Shown here: positions 8,261 to 16,458 of the stretch, one piece after another
Layout of the letters: each line of letters begins with the position of its first letter
Numbering within the stretch: position 1 is the first letter of the stretch
Assembly (NCBI GenBank): GCA_903934875.1
Contig: CAIZPP010000089.1
Span: 1 to 38,571, forward strand
Direction of reading: 5' to 3'
DNA length: 38,571 nt
From: an uncultured Methylococcaceae bacterium
GTDB taxonomy: Bacteria; Pseudomonadota; Gammaproteobacteria; Methylococcales; Methylococcaceae
The notes under the pieces: model-generated
The model's database searches: none
What the model saw: the letters and a program-made list of their open reading frames with translations, nothing else
What the model was told of the DNA's origin: nothing
Made by a program: the position numbers and the translations under genes

Positions 8261-9059
8261 AGCGCCAGCGGGACAGCAACAAGCCCGCCGCGAGGGCGAT
8301 GCAGACAGTAACGCATACCGCCAGACCGGTTTGCAGTTCCAAGCCTTCCATCCATCCGCCAATCTTCGGCGAAAAATATTTTGCCGCTCCCAAGGCGGCG
8401 ACGGCCAGGCTTAGGCAGGCCACAGTCAGGCCCATAACGCGTGACGCAATCGCCGCCATTCTATCCGCACGGCTGAGGATGCGCGATATCCACAGGCCAT
8501 TGAGTCCGTCGGTCAACATCATGCCCAACATGAACACTACACCCAACACCGGCGCCCGCCAGAACCCACCCTCATGCTGCGCACTCAGTGCGAACAAGGC
8601 TGCCTGGCTCATGGTATCGAAGGAAAGCGCGAACAGTGCCCCCACCAGAGCAATCAGGGAAGGGTGCTTGGCTCTTTGCAGGCTTCCGAGCAGCCGACCT
8701 TTTACGCCCACAGGTTTAACGACTTGGTTGGCAGGGGTTCGAAGAATGGACAGCAGATTGGCGCAACCGAGCAGGGTCAGGAAAAAAACCGAGGTAAAAA
8801 CCCCCAAACTTTCCATCCACTCGGGTGCCGTCCAAGCGTTGGCGACCCAACTGGCGGCGCTGGCAACCAATACGACCACACCGCCATGACCCAGTGAAAA
8901 AAGGGTGCCGCAGAAGCGGGCCAAGCCAGGGTTGAGCGGTGCGTTGTAGCGGGTCAACCCGTCGATAGTGGCCAAATGGTCGGCATCCAAACCATGTTTA
9001 ATGCCCAGAACGAACACTAGCAGGGCAAGCGCTATTCCGTCTTGAGGTAGTTGGTCCAT
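8247..9059 (-). CDS. NiCoT-type nickel/cobalt transporter
   Basis: A 270-residue polytopic membrane protein with the NiCoT signature KHGLDADHLATIDG (residues 21-34; H22, D25, D27 and H28 form the metal site). It also shows SLGHGGVVVL, the FALSFDTMSQAALFAL motif corresponding to LGFDTATE, and FMLGMMLTDGLNGL. These proteins import Ni2+ or Co2+ through the inner membrane. It is shorter than HoxN/NixA (about 330-350). The last residues LQRF and the stop come from the F1 repeat, so the C-terminus may be truncated. hoxFUY nearby makes nickel supply to a [NiFe] hydrogenase the likely job. The ATG sits on CGCTGT with no visible Shine-Dalgarno. Confidence 0.85.
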   Translation of the reverse strand: MDQLPQDGIALALLVFVLGIKHGLDADHLATIDGLTRYNAPLNPGLARFCGTLFSLGHGGVVVLVASAASWVANAWTAPEWMESLGVFTSVFFLTLLGCANLLSILRTPANQVVKPVGVKGRLLGSLQRAKHPSLIALVGALFALSFDTMSQAALFALSAQHEGGFWRAPVLGVVFMLGMMLTDGLNGLWISRILSRADRMAAIASRVMGLTVACLSLAVAALGAAKYFSPKIGGWMEGLELQTGLAVCVTVCIALAAGLLLSRWRLQRF

Positions 9060-9153
9060 ACAGCGTTGCGAATCTTATGACGAAATGTTTGTCTAATGTC
9101 AAGTAATAGAGAAGGTTTTTTCTGCGGCTATTGTCGCCGTGATTGCCCTAGAC

Positions 9154-9170
9154 TGTAAATTGAATTTACA
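9154..9170. promoter_or_regulatory. 17-bp perfect palindrome between divergent genes
   Basis: TGTAAATTGAATTTACA: 8-bp arms around one central base, in the 203-bp region between the nickel transporter and the small gene at 9263. The size suits an operator for a dimeric regulator acting on one or both genes. Which regulator binds is unknown. Confidence 0.55.
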
Positions 9171-9262
9171 CTCTCTTCCTTTATGGGCTGAATCCTAAAG
9201 AGATGCCGCATCAGGTGCATAACAATAATAACTCATTGATGTATAAAGAGGAGTAAGTCATC

Positions 9263-9499
9263 ATGTTGCTAAAACAAAAAAGTGAAGGTCATTTAGTTGA
9301 GGTGTTAAGCCTCAACGATCTGTTTAGCCCCGCCCATGTGAGCGTAGTCGGTCGGTTATCTTATGGAGAGGAGTTGGGCGATCCAGAAACATTCCCCAAG
9401 GTAGACTTGGTATTCGCCTCCGGCGAAGAACTTCCGCGTTGCTGGGTGGATGCCCATTACCGGGATCAGGAATTGCCCAGATTAAGGGCATGCGGATGA
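9263..9499 (+). CDS. Small conserved-looking protein of unknown function
   Basis: 78 residues with a very good ribosome binding site (AAAGAGGAGT, 8 nt from the ATG), which is the main reason to believe it. It is acidic and soluble, with no signal peptide or membrane segment; recognisable stretches are VGRLSYGEELGDPETFPKVD and ELPRCWVDAHYRD. I do not recognise the family with confidence. It is divergent from the nickel transporter, with the palindrome at 9154 between them, and converges on rsmE. Confidence 0.65.
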   Translation: MLLKQKSEGHLVEVLSLNDLFSPAHVSVVGRLSYGEELGDPETFPKVDLVFASGEELPRCWVDAHYRDQELPRLRACG

Positions 9500-9623
9500 G
9501 TGCCGCATCCCCCGGCAGGGCAGGGGTAAACAGCGTTTCAACCAAAGCGGGCGGCAAATGAATGCCGTCCGCCAACAAATCTCATTTTGGTGTGACCGGC
9601 GTATGCATGGGGCTAGGTGACTA

Positions 9624-9756
9624 AACCGAGTCGGCCTCGACGGATTCATAGACGTTGGGCACTGCAATCCAAGACCGACTCGGTTCGATTAAAAGTGACG
9701 CGGGAGTGCAAGGCCTGCCTTGCCTTATATGCCCTAGCAAGGCAAGCAGCACTCCC
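9624..9756. repeat. Two hairpins between the small gene and rsmE
   Basis: An 11-bp inverted pair AACCGAGTCGG / CCGACTCGGTT spans 9624-9685. A second spans 9702-9756, with GGGAGTGC and GCACTCCC ends enclosing CAAGGC/GCCTTG pairs. The stretch GATTAAAAGTGA plus the GGGAGTGCAAGGCCTGCCTT block (9687-9726) recurs at 31367-31436, so this is a dispersed repeat. It could also stop transcription from both converging sides. Confidence 0.65.
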
Positions 9757-9787
9757 TGTGTGTTGCAATGCTTTTCCGACCTAAGCC

Positions 9788-10519
9788 TCACCCCAAATCC
9801 CCCCACAAGGTTTGGATGGCTGTCAGTGCCGCCAAGGCTGCCGTTTCTGTGCGCAGCACACGGGGTCCAAGCCGGATGGCCATAAAGCCTGCCGTAATGG
9901 CGGCTTTTCGTTCATTCCCGCTGAAGCCGCCCTCCGGTCCTGACAACAGACAAATGGGTCCACCTGGCGGCGGCAGTTCGCGCAAGGACAGGGTTCCGTA
10001 AGGGTCGAGAAAAAGCCTAAGCCCGCTCTGGCGCTCCGTCCATGCATCCAGTTGCAGGGGTTCAAATACTTCGGGAACCCGGTTGCGCCCGCATTGTTCG
10101 CAGGCGCTTTGGACAATTTTGCGCCAGTGCCGCAAACGCTGGGCCTTACGCGCACCCTCATCCAGTTGCACCACACAACGCTCGGCAAGCAAAGGCGTGA
10201 TGGCCGAAACGCCCAACTCGACCGCTTTCTGGATGGCCAAATCCATGCGTTCGCCACGCGAGATGCCCAAACCTAAGGATATGCGCAGGGGCGATTCTGT
10301 CTCGTGTGGGTTAAATGCGCCCAAAGCCAGCCTGACGGCCTCTTTGTGCACTTCAGCCACGGAGGCCGGATATTCGCCGCCATCGCCGTTGAAAACGACC
10401 AATTCAGCACCCTTCTTCAAACGCAATACGGTGCGCAAATAATGGGCGCTTTCATCTGAGAGTTGGATAGTCGCGCCGGGACTTAAGGTTTGGGCTAAGT
10501 AAAAGCGGGAAATACGCAT
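9788..10519 (-). CDS. rsmE: 16S rRNA (uracil-1498-N3)-methyltransferase
   Basis: RsmE methylates N3 of U1498 in 16S rRNA of the 30S subunit using S-adenosylmethionine. The 243-residue protein has an N-terminal PUA-like region (SAHYLRTVLRLKKG) and a C-terminal SPOUT fold with the knot motifs LLSGPEGGFS and IRLGPRVLRTETAALAAL, both diagnostic. The length matches the family. It lies 42 nt after the stop of the small gene downstream of hoxY and could be the last gene of that transcript, though functionally unrelated. Confidence 0.96.
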   Translation of the reverse strand: MRISRFYLAQTLSPGATIQLSDESAHYLRTVLRLKKGAELVVFNGDGGEYPASVAEVHKEAVRLALGAFNPHETESPLRISLGLGISRGERMDLAIQKAVELGVSAITPLLAERCVVQLDEGARKAQRLRHWRKIVQSACEQCGRNRVPEVFEPLQLDAWTERQSGLRLFLDPYGTLSLRELPPPGGPICLLSGPEGGFSGNERKAAITAGFMAIRLGPRVLRTETAALAALTAIQTLWGDLG

Positions 10520-10561
10520 GGTGTTTACAGCAAAGCTTGCAGTAGGCGAAAAGCCAAGTTA

Positions 10562-10915
10562 TCACTGCCGCACATACCAATTGCAATCAATCTTGTAAGC
10601 CACCGCCTGCCCGACCAAGGCCGAGGTGTGGATATTGACTTTGATCATGGCCATGCGCAACAGCCGGGGCAGCAACTTGCCGCCATTGTCTGAGCGGTAG
10701 ATCAGGTCAGCCCAGTGCTGGCGCTGCCAAATCAATTCCTTCGGGTCTTCGTAGCTGATCGCACACAAATCGTTTTCGCCCAAAGCCTTCAAGCTGGCCT
10801 GCTCGGATTCGCGGGCGACTTGGTGGAGGATTTTGACGCAGAGATCCGGGGTGCGCAGCCGGAGATTCGACCCCAGATTATCGAATATCTCATCAAGGCG
10901 TTCTTTGCTTATCAT
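10562..10915 (-). CDS. Hypothetical protein downstream of hoxY
   Basis: A protein of 117 residues from the ATG at 10915 (120 from a GTG at 10924). It is soluble, with no signal peptide or membrane segment and a largely helical look. It contains two cysteines in the first half and one near the end, and no metal-binding cluster. It starts about 12 nt after the hoxY stop, in the position where hoxH normally sits, and it is not HoxH (no RxCGxC or DPCxxCxxH motif). A role as a hydrogenase accessory protein is inferred only from position. Confidence 0.65.
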   Translation of the reverse strand: MISKERLDEIFDNLGSNLRLRTPDLCVKILHQVARESEQASLKALGENDLCAISYEDPKELIWQRQHWADLIYRSDNGGKLLPRLLRMAMIKVNIHTSALVGQAVAYKIDCNWYVRQ

Positions 10916-10927
10916 AAGGACCACATT

Positions 10928-11467
10928 TCAATCGTAATGCACCAATTCATAGGGCAGCGTGGGTTTTTTGCCAGCCGCCAAATCGGTGAGGAATTTCCAG
11001 AAAGCATTGCCCGAGGGCGGGCAACCGGGCAGGAAGTAATCCACTTTGACCAATTCATGGATGGGGTGGACTTTATCGAGGAGCAATGGCAATTCTATAT
11101 CGTTGGGAATTTGAGGGCTATCCAAATCGTCGGTTAGATATGCCTCGGCCAAGCATTCCTCCAAAGGCACGAAGTTGCGCATGGCGGGCAATCCGCCATT
11201 AATGGCACACGCGCCGACAGCCACTAGAATTTTGCAGGATTTGCGGAACTCGCGCAGGGTGTGGACGTTTTCACTGTTGCAGACCCCGCCTTCAATCAGA
11301 CCTATGTCCACTATTTCGCTACAGTGTTTGATGTCGGTGAACGGCGACCGGTCGAACTCGATGATCTCGGCCAGATCGACGATGCGTTCATCAATATCAA
11401 GCAAGGACATATGGCAGCCAAAGCACCCGCCTAGGGACGTAGTTGCGACTTTCAATTTCTCAGCCAT
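10928..11467 (-). CDS. hoxY: NAD-linked [NiFe] hydrogenase small subunit
   Basis: A 179-residue protein matching the small subunit of cytoplasmic bidirectional (group 3d type) hydrogenases. It carries the four ligands of one [4Fe-4S] cluster: C15 and C18 (GGCFGCHM), C87 (VGACAINGG) and C149 (PGCPPSG). It would pass electrons between the HoxH active site and the HoxU clusters. I started at ATG 11467 (MAEKLKVATTSLGG); a longer frame to 11599 only reads through hoxU. The start overlaps the end of hoxU by 8 nt. The partner hoxH is not in the window. Confidence 0.9.
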   Translation of the reverse strand: MAEKLKVATTSLGGCFGCHMSLLDIDERIVDLAEIIEFDRSPFTDIKHCSEIVDIGLIEGGVCNSENVHTLREFRKSCKILVAVGACAINGGLPAMRNFVPLEECLAEAYLTDDLDSPQIPNDIELPLLLDKVHPIHELVKVDYFLPGCPPSGNAFWKFLTDLAAGKKPTLPYELVHYD

Positions 11468-12191
11468 GGTCTTTTTCCTTGTGGGCCTTTTCGGAAGTCG
11501 GCGACACGCCTCCAATCGGCTGCTTGTCGTAAGTGCGCTGGCCGATGGGAACTTCAAAACCGTGCCGCTTGACGATAATCGCACCAACCGGGCAGACATG
11601 GGCAGCCTTGTCGGCTACTTCTAGGTTGGTGTCCTTCAACAAGCCTGAGCTTGAGTTGACAACAAGATGGTTTTTGATGCCGCGTCCGGCAATGCCAAAC
11701 ACATCCTTTCCGTCCACTTCATGGCTGGCCCGCACGCACATTTCGCAAAAAATACAGCGGTTGCGGTCAAGCAGAATATCCGGGTGGGAGGAGTCAATCT
11801 CCCGTTTGGGGTAAAACAGCGGGAAGCGAATATCCAGCATGTTAAGCGAATAAGCCACCGCCTGGAGCTTGCAGTTGCCAGTTTTTTCGCAGCCTGGGCA
11901 GAGGTGGTTGCCTTCAACAAACAACATTTGGGTGATGGTGCGCCGGTTTTCATTCAACTCCTTGGTGTTATTCAACACATTCTGACCCTCTGCCGCCGGG
12001 AAAGTGCAGGCGGAGCTGTTGCGCCCGTTAACTTTGACTTCGCAGAGCTTGCAGTTGCCTTGCGGGATTAGTTCGGGGTTGTGGCACAGGTGCGGAATAT
12101 AAACGCCCGCACGGGTCGCCGCATCCATGATGGTATCCCCTGCTTCAAACGGAATCGGTTTTCCGTCAATGGTTAAGGTGTTTTTACTCAT
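11460..12191 (-). CDS. hoxU: NAD-linked hydrogenase diaphorase subunit, iron-sulfur
   Basis: A 243-residue protein homologous to the N-terminal part of complex I NuoG. It has a plant-type [2Fe-2S] site (C36, C47, C50, C62), a His-Cys cluster (H96, C98, C101, C107) and a further cluster site (C146, C149, C152, with C200 in HVCPVGAI). It carries electrons between the HoxF flavin site and HoxY. The length is close to known HoxU (about 235), with no large NuoG C-terminal domain, which argues against complex I. It overlaps hoxF by 4 nt and hoxY by 8 nt, so the three are one operon. Confidence 0.93.
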   Translation of the reverse strand: MSKNTLTIDGKPIPFEAGDTIMDAATRAGVYIPHLCHNPELIPQGNCKLCEVKVNGRNSSACTFPAAEGQNVLNNTKELNENRRTITQMLFVEGNHLCPGCEKTGNCKLQAVAYSLNMLDIRFPLFYPKREIDSSHPDILLDRNRCIFCEMCVRASHEVDGKDVFGIAGRGIKNHLVVNSSSGLLKDTNLEVADKAAHVCPVGAIIVKRHGFEVPIGQRTYDKQPIGGVSPTSEKAHKEKDHG

Positions 12192-14017
12192 ATTGCCTCC
12201 TGTTCCAAATGAGCCATAGCATCGTCCCGCATACTCATGCGCCGGGCGATTTCCAATGACTCATCCAAATCAAATCCCGGCTCGAAGCTAACATCCTTGA
12301 GCCGGGCCTTGTAGGCGTCAGGAAAATGCGACAAAGTGCCCAACACCGGGTTGGCGGCGGATTGCCCAAGGCCGCAATGGCTGGCATTTTTGATGAAGCG
12401 GGCAAGGCTGGTCATTCCGACCAAATCTAAGGCACCGGAGTGGCCGTCGCATATTTTGTCCACTTCGTTCTTCAGCAGGGTCGTGCCAACCCGGCAGGGA
12501 GTGCAAAAGCCGCAGCTTTCATGCGCGAAAAAATGGGTGAAATTGCGGACAACGTCCATGATATCGCGGCTTTTGTCAAAAATCATGAAGGAACCTCCGC
12601 TGGCCAAATCCTCATAGGCCAATTTGCGGTGGTATTCGCGCCCTGAAATGATGGCACCCGACGCACCGCCAACTTGAACGCCCTGAGTATTCTCCGCCCC
12701 GCATTCGAGAAGTATCTCGGCGATGCTGACACCAAAGTCGTATTCGTAAATGCCTGGCCGTTCGCAGTCGCCGCTGATGCTGATAATCTTACTGCCCTTG
12801 GATTTATCCGTACCGTGAGTGGCGAACCAACCTCCTCCGTACAAGGCGATGGCGGCAACGGCGAAGAAGGTTTCCACGTTGTTCACCACGGTGGGCTTGC
12901 CCTGGTAGCCGCTGACCACAGGGTAAGGCGGGCGGATGCGAGGTACACCGCGCTTGCCTTCCAGTGACTCGATCAAAGCCGACTCCTCGCCGCACACATA
13001 GGCCCCCGCCCCCATGTGGATTTCGATGTCAAAATCAAAACCCTGCCGACCTAGTATGTGGCTACCCAAAAGATTTTTAGCGCGACGCTCAGCCAGCACC
13101 GCTTCCAGTTGCGGGCGCAGGCGGAGATATTCGCCGCGCAAATAGAGAAACCCCTGTTTTGCCCCAACAACACCAGCGCAAACCGTCATGCCTTCGAACA
13201 CTTGGTGGGCATGGCTATTCAGAAGTATGCGGTCTTTGAACGTGCCCGGTTCCCCTTCGTCGGCATTGCAAACCACATAGCGCTCGGTCAGTCCGGCAAA
13301 CGGCAAGCCATTGGCATCTTCCGGCCCCTCGGCGCAGTAGCGCCACTTCCATGCGGTCTCAAAGCCCGCCCCGCCGCGTCCGCGCAGGCCGGAGCGGGTA
13401 ATTTCCTCAAACACTTCGTCAAATCCATTGCGGACGGCCTGCCTTAATGCAGCGCCAATTTTAATGGGGTTTTCCAACAGCAAGCCGGGGAGTTGGATGT
13501 TGTCATCCACGTTGAAAAACTCCTCGGGCCAGTTTTCCAGAGAAACATCGCGCTCAACCAATGCTACGATGCCATCTATGCGTTCCCCGTTTAAGCGCGA
13601 CAGCCAGTGGCCATTCACCAGTCCGGCCGGCCCTTGGTCGCACAAACCAGTGCAGGAGGTGAAGCCCAGGCTTACCCGGCCGTCAGCGCGGGTTTGGCCC
13701 GGCTCCACTCCCAGCTTTGCGGAGAGATATTCCATCAACTGGCGGCTACCCATCATTTGGTCAGTGATGGAGTCGCTGAGCAAAATGTGGAAGCGGCCCA
13801 GCTGTTCCAAAGAAAGGAGACCATAAAATTCGACCACCCCCTGAACGGTGGTACGGGAAACCTTCAGTTCGAAGGCGACAATTTCGATTGCTTCCGCCGG
13901 GACGCAATGACACTCCGCTTGCACATCACGCAGAAGTTGCAGCAGTTGGGTTGGTCTAGAGCCATGCTTGCGCACAAGGCTCAAAATTTTTTCCTGTTCG
14001 CTTTCGGACCAAGTCAT
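12188..14017 (-). CDS. hoxF: NAD-linked hydrogenase diaphorase subunit (NuoE-NuoF fusion)
   Basis: A 609-residue fusion, like HoxF of the soluble NAD-reducing hydrogenase (about 600). Residues 1-170 are NuoE-like; the rest is NuoF-like, with FMN/NAD site LRGRGGAGFETAWKW (211-225), GAGAYVCGEESALIESLEGK and the [4Fe-4S] motif ESCGFCTPCRVG. It oxidises or reduces NAD(H) at FMN. In the NuoE-like part only C122 and C126 (SCTGLCDQGP) of the usual four cluster cysteines are seen in place; the first pair of the NuoE pattern is missing, so that [2Fe-2S] cluster may be absent or bound differently. The ATG has AGGTG 7 nt upstream. It is the first gene of the hox operon. Confidence 0.95.
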   Translation of the reverse strand: MTWSESEQEKILSLVRKHGSRPTQLLQLLRDVQAECHCVPAEAIEIVAFELKVSRTTVQGVVEFYGLLSLEQLGRFHILLSDSITDQMMGSRQLMEYLSAKLGVEPGQTRADGRVSLGFTSCTGLCDQGPAGLVNGHWLSRLNGERIDGIVALVERDVSLENWPEEFFNVDDNIQLPGLLLENPIKIGAALRQAVRNGFDEVFEEITRSGLRGRGGAGFETAWKWRYCAEGPEDANGLPFAGLTERYVVCNADEGEPGTFKDRILLNSHAHQVFEGMTVCAGVVGAKQGFLYLRGEYLRLRPQLEAVLAERRAKNLLGSHILGRQGFDFDIEIHMGAGAYVCGEESALIESLEGKRGVPRIRPPYPVVSGYQGKPTVVNNVETFFAVAAIALYGGGWFATHGTDKSKGSKIISISGDCERPGIYEYDFGVSIAEILLECGAENTQGVQVGGASGAIISGREYHRKLAYEDLASGGSFMIFDKSRDIMDVVRNFTHFFAHESCGFCTPCRVGTTLLKNEVDKICDGHSGALDLVGMTSLARFIKNASHCGLGQSAANPVLGTLSHFPDAYKARLKDVSFEPGFDLDESLEIARRMSMRDDAMAHLEQEAI

Positions 14018-14291
14018 AAAATAACACCTGAATGGGTTGACGAGTAGCTGAATTGTAACAGGATATTACTCGATATATTATCTATGCACACAATGATGAT
14101 GCAATGAATAAGCAGGTAGGAGAAGGAAACTCTGCATTTCAATCTGGGTATTCTGTCAGTAGATTGCATAAGCCACGTAGGGTGCGCACTGCGCACCTTA
14201 CCATTGGATAGGCGGCGAGTTGGCTCGTAAGATTTGTTAGCAGTTTTGCTTTGCCATCAAAGGCGCGGGATAATGTGCTGGGCCTTTTTTT
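14018..14291. promoter_or_regulatory. Divergent intergenic region between hoxF and hemW
   Basis: 274 bp with no gene. It must hold the promoters of both hoxF and hemW. A GGTGCGCACTGCGCACC hairpin at 14181-14197 belongs to a very common dispersed repeat type. I cannot pick out a convincing -35/-10 pair. Confidence 0.45.
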
Positions 14292-15470
14292 ATGCCGAAC
14301 ACGACCGCTATCGATATGCAAAGCCTTCCGCCTCTAAGCCTCTACATCCACATTCCTTGGTGTGTCCGCAAATGCCCCTATTGCGACTTCAACTCTCATG
14401 CGGCGACGGGTGGCCTGCCCGAGGTGGCCTATGTCGCAGCGCTATTGTCTGATTTAGAGCAGGACTTGCCGAAGGTCACAGGACGGACGGTGGAGACTGT
14501 GTTCATCGGCGGCGGCACACCCAGCCTGTTTAGCCCGGAGGCCATTCATGCCGTGCTGGAAGGCATTGCTGCGCGGCTACCCATTGCCGCCAGTGCGGAA
14601 ATTACGCTTGAAGCCAACCCCGGCACGGCGGAAAGCGGCAAGTTCCGAGGTTTCCGCCAAGCAGGCATCAACCGCCTATCCATGGGGGTACAGAGCTTCA
14701 ATGATCGGCATTTACAGGCTTTGGGACGCATCCACGACAGCCGGGAAGCCAAGCTTGCGGCTGAAATTGCGGTAGCGGCAGGATTTGACAACTTCAACCT
14801 GGATTTGATGTTCGGTTTGCCGGGGCAGACCCGCGAGGATGCGTTGGACGATATCCGCTGTGCAATGGAACTCAAACCCATGCATTTGTCTTTTTACCAA
14901 TTGACTTTGGAGCCTAACACCCTCTTCCACCGCTACCCGCCGACCCTTCCCGGCGATGACACCCTCTGGGCAATACAGCAAGCCTGCCAAGCCCTAATGG
15001 ACAGGCACGGCTACCGCCAATACGAAGTGTCTGCCTATGCCAAAGCGGGTTTTCGCTGCCGTCATAATGTAAACTACTGGCGTTTCGGCGATTATTTAGG
15101 GATAGGCGCGGGCGCCCACGGGAAAATCAGCGCTGCTTCTGGTAACATTGCCCGCAGTTGGAAAGTTCGCCACCCGGCCCGCTACTTGGAAACCGCAGGC
15201 ACACCGGCGGGCATCGGCGGATGGAATAGAGTGGAAAAGGAAGAATTGCCTTTGGAATTTATGATGAACCATCTACGCCTACGGGAAGGCTTTCAGGGGT
15301 CCGTGTTCACTGAGCGCACAGGGCTGCCTTTTAGCGCACTGGAACCCGCGCTGTCCCAGTGCCTGGAAGATGCTTTGTTAGAGCATGTTGACGGGTTTAT
15401 CCGCTGCACGGAGCAGGGCTGGAATTTTCTGGATACTGTGTTGGAAAAATTCCTAAATATAATGCGATAA
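14292..15470 (+). CDS. hemW: Radical SAM heme chaperone HemW
   Basis: A 392-residue HemN-like radical SAM protein. C24, C28 and C31 (WCVRKCPYC) bind the [4Fe-4S] cluster and SAM; VFIGGGTPSLFS is the GGGTP motif. The HNxxYW motif (RHNVNYWRFGDYLGIGAGAH) marks the HemW branch, which binds and transfers heme, rather than true coproporphyrinogen dehydrogenase HemN. A HemN C-terminal domain follows. It is often misnamed oxygen-independent coproporphyrinogen oxidase. It stands alone; two inverted-repeat elements follow downstream. Confidence 0.95.
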   Translation: MPNTTAIDMQSLPPLSLYIHIPWCVRKCPYCDFNSHAATGGLPEVAYVAALLSDLEQDLPKVTGRTVETVFIGGGTPSLFSPEAIHAVLEGIAARLPIAASAEITLEANPGTAESGKFRGFRQAGINRLSMGVQSFNDRHLQALGRIHDSREAKLAAEIAVAAGFDNFNLDLMFGLPGQTREDALDDIRCAMELKPMHLSFYQLTLEPNTLFHRYPPTLPGDDTLWAIQQACQALMDRHGYRQYEVSAYAKAGFRCRHNVNYWRFGDYLGIGAGAHGKISAASGNIARSWKVRHPARYLETAGTPAGIGGWNRVEKEELPLEFMMNHLRLREGFQGSVFTERTGLPFSALEPALSQCLEDALLEHVDGFIRCTEQGWNFLDTVLEKFLNIMR

Positions 15471-15501
15471 ATGTGCTTTATGGTTACCGTCCAATTAATA
15501 T

Positions 15502-15632
15502 CTGATGTTACGCAGTGCCGTTTGTTGGCCGTTGTAGGGCGGCCTTCAGGCCGCTAAACTAAAGTTCGTTGGAATTAGGCTGGTCGAAGCGGCCTGAAGG
15601 CCGCCCTACAAGTGTTCGCTGCGTAACATCAG
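15502..15632. repeat. Inverted-repeat element, family F2, copy 2
   Basis: 131 bp, nearly identical to 1-130: ends CTGATGTTACGCAG and CTGCGTAACATCAG are perfect inverted repeats, and the inner TAGGGCGGCC arms are the same. Only a handful of scattered base differences separate the copies, pointing to recent spread or gene conversion. It lies 31 bp after hemW. Confidence 0.9.
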
Positions 15633-15836
15633 TTAATACCTACTCGCCATCGGAGGTAATAAGTTATGATGAATCCTGAACCAAAACGCGTATAATAATG
15701 CACTTATGGGCTTCACTCAACGCGGTAAGCAGCAACAGGCGTGTTCCGTCGTTTTGGCAACGTCTTTCGTTGACCGTCAAAACAACGGACTATGTGCCAT
15801 TTTTTTCACCGCTAGGAGTCCCGATTTGCATTCATG
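15633..15836. other. Gene-free stretch with a strong orphan ribosome site
   Basis: About 200 bp between two elements. GGAGGTAATAAGTT precedes ATG at 15666, but the frame stops after nine codons at 15695. A 55-codon frame from 15706 runs into the F1 element. This looks like the remains of a gene broken by element insertion. No function can be given. Confidence 0.4.
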
Positions 15837-15958
15837 TACAGCGTTTTTTCTTAACAAAGAAAAATAATAAAGGACACTCATTCAAACTATCCTGTGTGTC
15901 TGTGTTTTGCAAAATGATATAACCCAACAAGTAACTCTTCGATATTAAAAACGCTGTA
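15837..15958. repeat. F1 miniature inverted-repeat element, 122 bp
   Basis: Complete element: TACAGCGTTTTT at the left and AAAAACGCTGTA at the right, perfect 12-bp inverted repeats. From about 15849 to the right end it is the reverse complement of 8048-8155, with around ten differences. Its final A at 15958 is the first base of the ATG of the next gene. TATTAA sits about 9 bp before that ATG and could serve as a -10 box. Confidence 0.9.
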
Positions 15959-16449
15959 TGTCCCATGAAACATTTTCCCGACCAGAACAGCCCCAAGGTT
16001 CCAGTGACCGGAGTTTCGGCTTGGTTTTTTGCGGTTTCTTTTTTATTCTGGCCGGTTTGAATTACTTCGGCAAACTGCGATTTGGCTTTGATCCATCTTA
16101 TCTCACCGCTTGCCCGTTCTGGTCCGCCTACCCGGAACTTAAAACCCATATTCTGACTCTGCTATTCGGCATAGCCAGCCTGGTCTTTTTACTGTTTGCC
16201 TTGCTGCTTCCGCAGGCCTTGGCACCGCTGAATTGGGCGTGGACTAAATTCGGCCTGTTGCTGCACAAAATTGTCAGCCCGGTCGTTTTGGGCATTTTGT
16301 TTTTTTTGGTGTTTACTCCGATAGGAATTATTCTTAGGCTATTTGGCGGCGATCCGCTGCGCCTGCGTTTTGATTCCCAAGCGCCATCCTATTGGATTAT
16401 GCGCTCCCCTCCGGGTCCAGCCCCGGACAGTCTGAAAAATCAATTTTGA
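15958..16449 (+). CDS. SxtJ-like membrane protein
   Basis: 163 residues with three to four membrane helices (LVFCGFFFILAGLNYFG; ILTLLFGIASLVFLLFALLL; VSPVVLGILFFLVFTPIGII) and a C-terminus ending DPLRLRF...SYWIMR. This pattern and the place before a DUF5989 protein and a carbamoyltransferase fit the SxtJ-like family named from the saxitoxin cluster. The reaction is unknown. The ATG is formed at the edge of an F1 element and shows no Shine-Dalgarno. It is the first gene of a three-gene operon. Confidence 0.75.
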   Translation: MSHETFSRPEQPQGSSDRSFGLVFCGFFFILAGLNYFGKLRFGFDPSYLTACPFWSAYPELKTHILTLLFGIASLVFLLFALLLPQALAPLNWAWTKFGLLLHKIVSPVVLGILFFLVFTPIGIILRLFGGDPLRLRFDSQAPSYWIMRSPPGPAPDSLKNQF

Positions 16450-16458
16450 GGGTTTTAA

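Noticed and set aside
11468-11599. 44-residue N-terminal extension of hoxY
   Set aside because: It lies inside hoxU in another frame and is not part of known HoxY.
11460-14017. Complex I genes nuoE/nuoF/nuoG
   Set aside because: The NuoE-NuoF fusion, the short NuoG-like protein and a HoxY-type small subunit next to them fit an NAD-linked hydrogenase, not complex I.
15698-15922. A 74-codon plus-strand frame
   Set aside because: It runs through the F1 element and has no ribosome site or family features; more likely debris.
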